32,429 nt of DNA from the NCBI GenBank assembly GCA_034660915.1, contig JAYEKE010000102.1, forward strand, positions 1-32,429. The letters run 5' to 3'. Both the position numbers and the translations under genes were made by a program. Of the stretch, positions 26,180-32,429 are shown in pieces. The first letter of the stretch is position 1; the number at the start of each line of letters is the position of its first letter. Source of the stretch: Pseudomonadota bacterium. Its GTDB lineage: Bacteria > Desulfobacterota > Anaeroferrophillalia > Anaeroferrophillales > Anaeroferrophillaceae. The notes below the pieces were generated by a model. That model did not search any database, was not told the DNA's origin, and saw only the letters and a list, made by a program, of their open reading frames with translations.

Positions 26180-26899
26180 TCAGGGGCTGCAATTAAAAGG
26201 GCCACTATGAGTACAACTATCCCGAAACAATTTAAGCATCCTGCTGGCAGCAGTTTCATCAACATCGTCCCATTGCTGATAGGCAGCTGCCACCGCAAAT
26301 TGTGGGCCGCCACGTATATTGGCACAATAGAGTGCCTCAACTCTATCCATTATGCGGACAAGAGATTCACGATGAGCGGTAGGGACGGTGACTATTGTCT
26401 TCCCGACACCACTATGGTGTAAGGCCATCAGGGCCACTCGAAGGGTGGAACCAGCGGCTATGCCGTCATCCACCAAGATAACCGCTTGATTCTCCAGATC
26501 AGGCCATGGCCGGTCAGCCCGAAACAGTTTGACCCGGCGCTGTACCTTTTCCAATGCTTCCTGTGTCTGCTTCTCTATTGTCGGTTGATCCAGATCAAAA
26601 TATTCAACATACTCCTTATTGATCCATACGCTGCCGTCAAAAGCCACAGCACCGAAACCTGCTTCAGTATTCCATGGCAGCAAAATTTTGCTTACAACCG
26701 CGACATCAAGAGAAAGATCAAGGGCCTCGGCAAGTTTCACCGCAACCGGCACCCCACCTGAAGGAACAGCAAGAACCAAAGCCTTGCTTCCCTTCCATTC
26801 CTGCAACATCTCCGCAAGCACCTGCCCGGCATGTTTTCGATCCCTGAACACACCTGTTCTCTGGCGCAATCGGGGCAGATCAAATAATGTATTACTCAT
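26180..26899 (-). CDS. Phosphoribosyltransferase-fold protein
   Basis: A 239-residue type I PRTase-like protein. The PRPP-binding loop is AVILVDDGIAAGSTL (139-153), and VLAVPSGGVPVA (42-53) is the upstream loop. This subgroup, often annotated as a putative phosphoribosyltransferase, usually has a GFGAVA segment (here 81-86) and no established substrate. Two adjacent Asp in VDDG are as expected, so it may be catalytically competent. ATG 26899. It converges with the chemoreceptor after 14 nt and is divergent from the DUF72 gene. Confidence 0.85.
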   Translation of the reverse strand: MSNTLFDLPRLRQRTGVFRDRKHAGQVLAEMLQEWKGSKALVLAVPSGGVPVAVKLAEALDLSLDVAVVSKILLPWNTEAGFGAVAFDGSVWINKEYVEYFDLDQPTIEKQTQEALEKVQRRVKLFRADRPWPDLENQAVILVDDGIAAGSTLRVALMALHHSGVGKTIVTVPTAHRESLVRIMDRVEALYCANIRGGPQFAVAAAYQQWDDVDETAASRMLKLFRDSCTHSGPFNCSP

Positions 26900-26951
26900 A
26901 ATTATTCATGGAATTTATATCGTAATTCCAAAGACATTAAAGATGATGGCA

Positions 26952-26981
26952 AAGTAAAATGTTCAAGAGTTAATTTTACTT
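26952..26981. repeat. 9-bp inverted repeat between divergent genes
   Basis: AAGTAAAAT and ATTTTACTT pair perfectly across 12 nt. The element abuts the predicted start point of the minus-strand promoter and overlaps the -35 of the plus-strand promoter, so it could be a shared operator. Confidence 0.5.
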
Positions 26982-27004
26982 GATTAACATAAGCATGATA
27001 TAAT
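26975..27004 (+). promoter_or_regulatory. Candidate promoter for the DUF72 gene
   Basis: TTTACT (26975-26980) and a perfect TATAAT (26999-27004) are separated by 18 nt. The leader to the DUF72 start would be about 115 nt. Confidence 0.4.
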
Positions 27005-27014
27005 ACCCTGTAAA
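26986..27014 (-). promoter_or_regulatory. Candidate promoter for the phosphoribosyltransferase gene
   Basis: On the minus strand TTTACA (27009-27014) and TATGTT (26986-26991) are separated by 17 nt. The -35 matches five of six and the -10 four of six. It overlaps the divergent plus-strand promoter. Confidence 0.4.
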
Positions 27015-27125
27015 AATCAAATCCGGAAGAAGAAAGAGCTGTGGCCTAAAACTATACCCCCGGAATATTTTTATTTGTTGACCGCGCGTGGACTTTGGCA
27101 CCTGTAATACAATGTCTGGGATGAT

Positions 27126-27881
27126 ATGCCCATCATGGCCAAAAGTAAAATTCATATTGGCACTTCCGGTTGGTCCTACGATCACTGGAAAGGCCCCTTC
27201 TATCCAGAGGAGCTACCTAATAGTCAAATGTTGGGCTACTATAGCCAGCATCTGCAGACTGTGGAGATCAACAACTCGTTCTATCATCTACCCCGAAAAT
27301 CAACACTGAAGCGATGGCGAGACACGGTCCCCGAGAACTTCGTGTTCACAGCCAAGGCCAGTCGTTACATCACCCATATGAAAAAGCTGAAGAATCCAGA
27401 AAAGAGTCTTTCCTCTTTTCTGAACCACATCAGCACACTGGAGGACAAACTCGGACCTATCCTGTTTCAGCTACCTCCACACTGGCACTTCAATGCGGAA
27501 CGGCTTGAGAACTTTCTACGCTACCTGAGCAATGAGTTCAGCTACGCCTTCGAGTTCAGAGACAAAAGCTGGCTGAATGAACACACTTGCGAACTGCTTT
27601 CACGATACGATGTGGCATTCTGTATCTATGAGCTCGATGGTTTTTTGTCAGCGAAAAAAATCACCACAAATTTCGTCTATGTACGCCTGCACGGCCCGGG
27701 TGCCCCTTACCAAGGCAGTTATGATAGCCGTACACTGACAGATTGGGCGGAAGCCTTTTCCTCCTGGTCGGCACAGGGCCACGCAATATATTGTTATTTC
27801 GACAATGATCAGTCCGGTTACGCCGCGCAGAATGCCGAATTCCTGCAGTCCATGCTGCAGGGACAGTCCGGACAGGGCTGA
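27126..27881 (+). CDS. DUF72 (YecE-like) family protein
   Basis: A 251-residue TIM-barrel-type protein of unknown function. The family opening IHIGTSGWSYDHWKGPFYP, then QTVEINNSFYHLP, and the central FKAS-like segment FTAKASRYITH are clear. GPILFQLPP, the FEFRDKSW block and VYVRLHGP also match, as does the late CYFDNDQSGYA. Length is normal. The start at 27126 is supported by a weak GGGATGAT; a second ATG at 27138 would give MAKSKIHIG. It is a monocistronic unit as far as seen. Confidence 0.88.
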   Translation: MPIMAKSKIHIGTSGWSYDHWKGPFYPEELPNSQMLGYYSQHLQTVEINNSFYHLPRKSTLKRWRDTVPENFVFTAKASRYITHMKKLKNPEKSLSSFLNHISTLEDKLGPILFQLPPHWHFNAERLENFLRYLSNEFSYAFEFRDKSWLNEHTCELLSRYDVAFCIYELDGFLSAKKITTNFVYVRLHGPGAPYQGSYDSRTLTDWAEAFSSWSAQGHAIYCYFDNDQSGYAAQNAEFLQSMLQGQSGQG

Positions 27882-28046
27882 ACATCATGCTTCAATGTTG
27901 CCGGCTCAGACACTGATATTACGATACGCATGATAGCTATAAAGGAAAAACCCAAGATCAACAAGTATAGGGAATTCAAGAATGATAAGCATGTCGCCGG
28001 TAAAACATAGAACCCAACAGATGACTGCATGTATATAGTAAAATCC

Positions 28047-28100
28047 CTGTAATCATTAAACTAATAGCTAACGGCTAAAAACTAATCGCTCAATTCAGGA
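28047..28100. repeat. Heptamer block, inverted copy
   Basis: Read on the minus strand this block has AATTGAGC, heptamers CGATTAG, TTTTTAG, CCGTTAG and CTATTAG, and then TTTAATGATTACA. The flanking words match those of the blocks at 851-906 and 5553-5600, showing a shared element of about 50 bp. It lies in the 249-nt DUF72-sor gap, where nothing else is seen. Confidence 0.75.
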
Positions 28101-28130
28101 TTTCATCTCAATGGGCATGCAAACAATATC

Positions 28131-28481
28131 TTACCGTTCCAGCGAATTAACCCATAAGCCATGGATATTGCAATATGCCAGGGCGTGGAAAGACTTAAAC
28201 TCTTCAATCTCACTGATTTGAAAACGGACATTTGGATGGGAATAAACCGGGGCACAGGCAGCACGACCGATATTCACAACCTGATCGTTTTTCTTTAAAA
28301 CCCCATAAAGCTCAATCCAGGCAATATGATGTTCAGCAGTATTGGGATGTGGCGTTTCATGGCCCACTACCACCCGGACGATATCACTACCCTCCTTGAA
28401 CCCTTTATCGATTTCCAGATGCGGAACATGCTTTTCTTTTCCCTCGTCTTTTTCTGTCTTGATAATCTCTGCAAACTGCAT
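28131..28481 (-). CDS. Superoxide reductase (neelaredoxin-type, one-iron)
   Basis: Reduces superoxide to hydrogen peroxide without releasing oxygen, a defence typical of anaerobes. The 116-residue product has the complete His4-Cys iron site: His18 in EKHVP, His45 in HPNTAEHHI with His51, and Cys104 and His107 in CNIHGLW. Glu16 and Lys17 are also conserved. The N-terminal desulforedoxin domain of two-iron desulfoferrodoxins is absent, so this is the one-iron class. ATG 28481 follows AAGGAGGAG. It has its own promoter with a palindrome. A rubredoxin donor is expected but not encoded nearby. Confidence 0.94.
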   Translation of the reverse strand: MQFAEIIKTEKDEGKEKHVPHLEIDKGFKEGSDIVRVVVGHETPHPNTAEHHIAWIELYGVLKKNDQVVNIGRAACAPVYSHPNVRFQISEIEEFKSFHALAYCNIHGLWVNSLER

Positions 28482-28577
28482 GTACTCCTCCTTTCATGAT
28501 GGCCTGTAGAAAGAAAATTTCCGGCCATGAGCAAGTAGTGAAACTCCAGGCGGCAAGCCGCTAAACACTCTTCAAAA

Positions 28578-28595
28578 AGCATACATAAATATGCT
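28578..28595. promoter_or_regulatory. Palindromic operator candidate at the sor promoter
   Basis: AGCATA and TATGCT pair across 6 nt. The palindrome overlaps the -10 hexamer of the sor promoter, a typical repressor position. A redox or metal regulator would fit the gene, but no regulator can be named from the sequence. Confidence 0.4.
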
Positions 28596-28618
28596 AACAT
28601 ATTTTACCTTAATGTCAA
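28591..28618 (-). promoter_or_regulatory. Promoter of the superoxide reductase gene
   Basis: On the minus strand a perfect TTGACA (28613-28618) is followed after 16 nt by TAGCAT (28591-28596). The leader would be about 100 nt long. Confidence 0.5.
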
Positions 28619-28898
28619 ATTAACGAACCATAGGTTCAAGGACGTCTTTTTTGAAGGGTCCCATCTCTTTACCAACCGCTCCAACAGCCGATCAGCTCAA
28701 CCAGCAAGCCAACGGAGAAGTTAATTCCTTTGGTCCGCAAAAAGTCCAGGCGGGAATCCGCCAGCAGGGGGAGCATGCCGTGCCCGGCTTAAACAATCGA
28801 ACTGGCAAAAAGGACACTGGAGGGAAGGTTGGCCATAATCGATGAAAAACTTCAAAATATCTGAAACCCGGCATCCAGCTTGTCAAGCAGGCTAAAAC

Positions 28899-30065
28899 AT
28901 GGTAGCAGTAATTATCATGTCACAAGCCAACTTTTCATCACCCTGGTGGCAGCTGGAATCCGTTTCCGGCAGCAGCAGGATTATGCTTTCCGGTGCCTGG
29001 CGGCTGGACAATCTCCGTGACATCCAGGCGATATTTAAACAGCATCCCTGGTCACCTCCTCACGAATCCCCCTTAGTCATTGATGGCCGGCAACTGGAGC
29101 AAATCGATACTTCCGGCGCCCTGCTCATGTTGCAGCTGGCCGGCACCATACCAAGACCATCCGGGTCGGCAGACATTTCCCTGGTCAATTTCCACGAAAA
29201 CCATTATCGTATTATCAAGCTGGTCAAGGAACATTTTGGCGATATCTCTATCTCTCCACCAATGGCGGCATTAAACCCGCTGCAGGAGGTTGGACGTTCA
29301 ACCATAATATTTATGCAGCAGATGGGCAGGCTGGTCAGTTTTATCGGCCAGAGCAATGTGGAAACATGGCGGGTAATGCGCCGTCCCCGAAAAATACGCT
29401 GGAAGGAACTGGTGGTTCAGATACAGCGAGCCTGTCTTGAGGCCATTCCGATCATCATGCTGGTCACTTTACTGATCGGCATCGTGGTTGCCTACCTTTC
29501 CGCCACCCAGATCAAACAATTCGGGGCCAATATCTTTGTGGTCGACGGCATCGGTATTGCCATGTGCCGCGAACTTTCCCCGATGATTGTCGCCATCGTC
29601 GTCGCCGGCCGTACCGGTTCAGCCTATACGGCCCAGATCGGCACCATGAAGCTCAATGAAGAGCTGGATGCCATGGTTACCTTGGGACTGTCGCCGATGC
29701 AGGTACTGGTATTGCCGCGTCTGCTGGCGCTGATCATCGCCCTTCCCCTGCTGGTTTTTATCGGTGATCTGGTGGGAATTTTCGGAGGGATGGTGATTGC
29801 CAAAACCTACCTGGAAATTACGACTACAACTTTTATTACCCGACTGCAGGAGGTGGTTTCCCTGAAAACTTTTCTGGTTGGCATCGCCAAGGCCCCGGTA
29901 TTTGCCGCCTTCATTGCCGTTATCGGCTGCCGGATGGGCCTCAACGTGGAAAACAATGCCAGCAGTGTCGGTATGCACACTACTTCAACTGTCGTCCAAA
30001 GTATTGTCTCAGTAATCCTGCTGGATGCCGTTTTTGCCATCATCTGCGTGCAGCTGGGCATTTAA
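28899..30065 (+). CDS. mlaE: STAS-MlaE: ABC permease for phospholipid transport
   Basis: Inner-membrane permease of the Mla retrograde/anterograde phospholipid system. The 388-residue protein is longer than standalone MlaE (about 260) because an N-terminal STAS-like domain (about 10-115, with LVIDGRQLEQIDTSGALLML) is fused to the permease domain (about 150-388). The permease has GIVVAYLSATQIKQFGA, the conserved RELSPMIVAIVVAGRTGSA segment, and GLSPMQVLVLPR. In E. coli the STAS protein MlaB is separate. ATG 28899 follows AGCAGG at 7 nt. First gene of the operon; mlaF follows after 8 nt. Confidence 0.94.
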   Translation: MVAVIIMSQANFSSPWWQLESVSGSSRIMLSGAWRLDNLRDIQAIFKQHPWSPPHESPLVIDGRQLEQIDTSGALLMLQLAGTIPRPSGSADISLVNFHENHYRIIKLVKEHFGDISISPPMAALNPLQEVGRSTIIFMQQMGRLVSFIGQSNVETWRVMRRPRKIRWKELVVQIQRACLEAIPIIMLVTLLIGIVVAYLSATQIKQFGANIFVVDGIGIAMCRELSPMIVAIVVAGRTGSAYTAQIGTMKLNEELDAMVTLGLSPMQVLVLPRLLALIIALPLLVFIGDLVGIFGGMVIAKTYLEITTTTFITRLQEVVSLKTFLVGIAKAPVFAAFIAVIGCRMGLNVENNASSVGMHTTSTVVQSIVSVILLDAVFAIICVQLGI

Positions 30066-30073
30066 GGAAAACC

Positions 30074-30841
30074 ATGATGGCCGCCACACCCGTAAATAAA
30101 ACGCCGATTATCGCTGTCAGCGGCCTGCAAACCAGGTTTGGCCGCCAGGTTGTTCACCGTGACATCAGCTTTGGCGTCAATCCCGGATCTATTGTGTCGG
30201 TCATTGGTGAAAGCGGTTCCGGGAAATCGGTTCTGCTGAAAGAAATCATCGGCCTGCTGGAACCCAGCGCCGGATCCATTTCTCTCTTCGGTACAGACAT
30301 CCGACATTGTTCCGAAGAGAAGTTGGCTGCCATCCGCAACCGTTATGGGGTTCTGTTCCAGAACGGCGCCCTTTTTTCCGCCCTGACCGTCGGAGAAAAT
30401 ATTGCCATACCCCTGAAGGAACAAAGCAATGTCCCGGATGATCTGATGATGCCGCTGGTAAATTTACGCCTTTCCCTGACCGGGCTGTCGCCGGAAATCC
30501 GTCATAAAATGCCCAGCGAGCTCTCCGGAGGCATGCGAAAAAGGGTCGCCCTGGCCCGGGCGCTGGCCCTGGAACCGGAAATTTTGTTTCTGGATGAACC
30601 GACATCCGGGCTTGATCCAATCAATGCCCGGGGTTTTGATCAACTGGTTCGCACCTTATGTGATACTCTTGGATTAACTATCTTTATGGTTACCCATGAT
30701 CTCGACACCATCACCGGCATCACCGATCGCCTCCTGGTTATCGGCAAAGGAGTGATACTGGCAGATGGGAACCTGGCTGAAGTGAAAAAACATGATGATC
30801 CCTGGATAAAAAGCTATTTTTCAAGCAGAAATTTTTCCTGA
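30074..30841 (+). CDS. mlaF: MlaF: ABC ATPase of the phospholipid transporter
   Basis: Cytoplasmic ATPase that powers MlaE. The 255-residue product has Walker A GESGSGKS (45-52), the Q-loop LFQNGALF, signature LSGGM (150-154) with RKRVALARAL following, Walker B LFLDEP (171-176) and the H-loop MVTHD. The LFQNGALFSALTVGEN stretch is characteristic of MlaF. ATG 30074 follows AAGGAAAA. It lies between mlaE and mlaD, spaced 8 and 18 nt. Confidence 0.95.
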   Translation: MMAATPVNKTPIIAVSGLQTRFGRQVVHRDISFGVNPGSIVSVIGESGSGKSVLLKEIIGLLEPSAGSISLFGTDIRHCSEEKLAAIRNRYGVLFQNGALFSALTVGENIAIPLKEQSNVPDDLMMPLVNLRLSLTGLSPEIRHKMPSELSGGMRKRVALARALALEPEILFLDEPTSGLDPINARGFDQLVRTLCDTLGLTIFMVTHDLDTITGITDRLLVIGKGVILADGNLAEVKKHDDPWIKSYFSSRNFS

Positions 30842-30859
30842 CCTATATGGGGCTGAAAT

Positions 30860-31810
30860 ATGGAAGCAAAAGCGAAGTACATGCTGGTAGGCAGTACGGT
30901 TTCAATCCTCAGCATCATGATGGTAGTGGCCATGATCTGGCTATCGGAAGTGGGGGGCCATAATGATACCCGGAAATACACCATCTATTTTGAAAAATAT
31001 TCCCTGGCGGGACTGCAGAAAGACAGCGCGGTAACCATGAAAGGCATCAGTGTCGGCAATGTCGCCAAACTGAAAATTTCTCCCGATAATATCGAACAGG
31101 TAAAGGTTATCATTGAACTAAATGCCGGCACCCCGATAAAAACAGATACTGAAGCGATTATCGATCGAAATCTACTCACCGGCCTGGCCCATATTGACCT
31201 GATCAACAGTCACCAGGAAGCCGCTTTGCTGGATAAGATTCTGCCGGGGGAGGATTTTCCGATAATTCCGGAAGGACAGGCCGGCCTGGAAGCCATGATT
31301 ACCAGCACCCTGCCGAACCTGCTCACTAATGTGGCCAACATGGTAAACAATGCCAATGAAATGTTTTCGCCGGAAAACCGGCAACTGCTCCAGGATATGC
31401 TCCTGGATGTTTCAGCGGCCACCAGAAAACTGTCTGACAGCCAGTTGAAGCTGTCAAAACTGCTGGAAGAAGCGACAGAACTTGCCGGTGAATCCCGTAC
31501 GGTAGTCCACAACCTGGATCAAAGCGCGGCTGCAGTGGAAAAATCAGTAATAGAAACAATCGGAATTCTCCAGGAAAAAATCAAATCCGTCACTCCACTG
31601 ATCATGCAATTACAAAGCACCGCCACCAACCTGAATGAGACGCTTTCCGACTCGGCCGGCACCATTGCCCTGGAAGTTGAATACCTGACGGAAGAACTGG
31701 TAAAAACTGCCCAGCAGGTATCAGATACCCTGGAAGAATATAAAAATCCCCGGGAAATCATCCTGGGACCGGACCGCTCTTCCCTTGGACCCGGCGAAGG
31801 AGAAAAATAA
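30860..31810 (+). CDS. mlaD: MlaD: MCE-domain substrate-binding protein
   Basis: Membrane-anchored MCE protein that forms the hydrophobic channel of the Mla complex. In 316 residues: one N-terminal membrane helix (about 7-29), the MCE domain (about 37-118, with VTMKGISVGNVAKLKI), and a long helical tail (about 150-300) rich in Asn, Leu, Glu and Ser with heptad-like spacing. That tail is longer than in E. coli MlaD (183 residues) and resembles the extended tails of other MCE proteins. Its stop overlaps the next gene by one base (TAATG). Confidence 0.92.
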   Translation: MEAKAKYMLVGSTVSILSIMMVVAMIWLSEVGGHNDTRKYTIYFEKYSLAGLQKDSAVTMKGISVGNVAKLKISPDNIEQVKVIIELNAGTPIKTDTEAIIDRNLLTGLAHIDLINSHQEAALLDKILPGEDFPIIPEGQAGLEAMITSTLPNLLTNVANMVNNANEMFSPENRQLLQDMLLDVSAATRKLSDSQLKLSKLLEEATELAGESRTVVHNLDQSAAAVEKSVIETIGILQEKIKSVTPLIMQLQSTATNLNETLSDSAGTIALEVEYLTEELVKTAQQVSDTLEEYKNPREIILGPDRSSLGPGEGEK

Positions 31811-32424
31811 TGAGATACCGCCTGCCAGTTATTATTATCCTTATTCTTATGTTTAGCGGTTTCGGCTGCAGTATCAAGCTGGGGAAAAAATCCAATGCTA
31901 AAACATATTATGTTCTCCAGGATTCAGGCAGTGCGAAAACCACGTACCGGAAAAGACCACTATCCCTGCTGCTGGGAGAAACAACCGCCCCGGCCCTGAC
32001 CAGCAGCCGGAAAATAGTTTTCAGCCGCACGCCGGATACCAGAAGTTTCTACCAATACGCATCCTGGAGTGAAACGCCACCCAGATTTTTCACCCGTTTA
32101 CTGCTTGATCGCCTGGAAACCGCCGGACTCTTCACCGCCGTCTGCCGGCGGCCGGCAGTCGTCCACACAGACCTGCAGCTGGCGGTTGAATTAATTGAGT
32201 TTTACCATGATGCCAGCAGTCAGCCGGGGACTGCCAGAATCAAAATCAGGGCGCAATTGTTTGACAACCGGAAGAAAGCCACCATTGATCAGCGCTATTT
32301 TTCCCGCAGTGTTCCCGTACCAACCTATGACGCGAAAGGTGCGGTACAGGGCTTTTCCCAGGCTGTTGGCCTGATCCTGGATGATGTGGTTGACTGGCTG
32401 GATAAAGTGACAAATACAAGGTAA
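31810..32424 (+). CDS. ABC-type transport auxiliary lipoprotein (PqiC/LapB-like)
   Basis: A 204-residue outer-membrane or periplasmic lipoprotein: the signal peptide ends GFGC with Cys20 for lipidation. It matches the ABC-type transport auxiliary lipoprotein family often next to MCE operons, with YYVLQDSG near the N-terminus, IVFSRTPDTRSFYQYASW and the VPVPTYDAKGAVQGFSQAV segment. It probably links the Mla complex to the outer membrane. ATG overlaps the mlaD stop by one base, so translation is coupled. The gene is complete and ends 5 nt before the window edge. Confidence 0.85.
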   Translation: MRYRLPVIIILILMFSGFGCSIKLGKKSNAKTYYVLQDSGSAKTTYRKRPLSLLLGETTAPALTSSRKIVFSRTPDTRSFYQYASWSETPPRFFTRLLLDRLETAGLFTAVCRRPAVVHTDLQLAVELIEFYHDASSQPGTARIKIRAQLFDNRKKATIDQRYFSRSVPVPTYDAKGAVQGFSQAVGLILDDVVDWLDKVTNTR

Positions 32425-32429
32425 GTTTA

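Larger units (their letters stand above)
28482..28898. other. 417-nt gene-free stretch between sor and the mla operon
   Basis: It carries the sor promoter and operator near 28578-28618. The rest (28620-28898), upstream of mlaE, has open frames on both strands with no family resemblance, and I could not identify the mla promoter with confidence. Confidence 0.55.

Noticed and set aside
27818-28030. 70-codon hydrophobic minus-strand frame overlapping the DUF72 3' end
   Set aside because: No adequate Shine-Dalgarno, overlaps a confident gene antisense, and no recognisable family.
28651-28886. Overlapping frames of about 64 codons on both strands upstream of mlaE
   Set aside because: Non-ATG start or no Shine-Dalgarno, low-complexity composition and no family features; kept as non-coding.

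Overview
The window looks like a chromosomal segment of an anaerobic Gram-negative bacterium, most likely a Desulfobacterota (former Deltaproteobacteria) lineage. This is inference from gene content: an outer-membrane phospholipid transport (Mla) operon and several lipoproteins point to a Gram-negative envelope, and a one-iron superoxide reductase points to an anaerobe. No rRNA, tRNA or CRISPR array was seen, and no intact transposase. Nearly all genes are recognisable housekeeping or common accessory families.

Region 1 (1-12.4 kb, all minus strand). A truncated CbpA-type DnaJ gene sits at the left edge with its own promoter. Next comes the transcription/translation superoperon, read right to left: rimP, nusA, ylxR, infB, a DUF503 gene, rbfA, nrnA, truB, rpsO, pnp. 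It ends in a strong intrinsic terminator after pnp. Two gaps break the operon, between DUF503 and rbfA (about 690 nt) and between rbfA and nrnA (about 320 nt). Both are filled with short repeats: 7-bp tandem arrays, inverted 9-bp CACGAAG arrays around a wrecked GxxExxY (PD-(D/E)XK-type) gene, a GGGGACA inverted-repeat mini-element, and a GCAAAG-type inverted repeat. An orphan terminator and a palindromic promoter candidate lie upstream of rimP.

Region 2 (12.5-20.7 kb). plsC (plus) converges on a DUF445 membrane-protein gene (minus). A plus-strand run follows: an oppABC-like peptide transporter without its ATPases, then coaBC and a family-4 uracil-DNA glycosylase.

Region 3 (20.7-24.5 kb, minus). 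A compact three-gene unit encodes a thioredoxin-like lipoprotein, a Lon-family AAA protease and a two-domain universal stress protein. It looks like a stress or protein-quality operon. A G10 tract forms the ribosome-binding site of its first gene.

Region 4 (24.7-28.9 kb) holds single-gene units: a soluble chemoreceptor with the signalling domain first and a sensory-type domain last (plausible sigma-28 promoter), a phosphoribosyltransferase, a DUF72 protein, and superoxide reductase with a promoter/operator.

Region 5 (28.9-32.4 kb, plus) is an Mla/MCE operon: STAS-MlaE permease, MlaF ATPase, MlaD substrate-binding protein and an auxiliary lipoprotein, ending at the window edge.

No clearly new multi-gene system is visible. 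The least ordinary material is the repeat content, especially the family of 7-bp NNTYAGC arrays at intergenic sites along the whole window and the GxxExxY remnant bracketed by inverted arrays.
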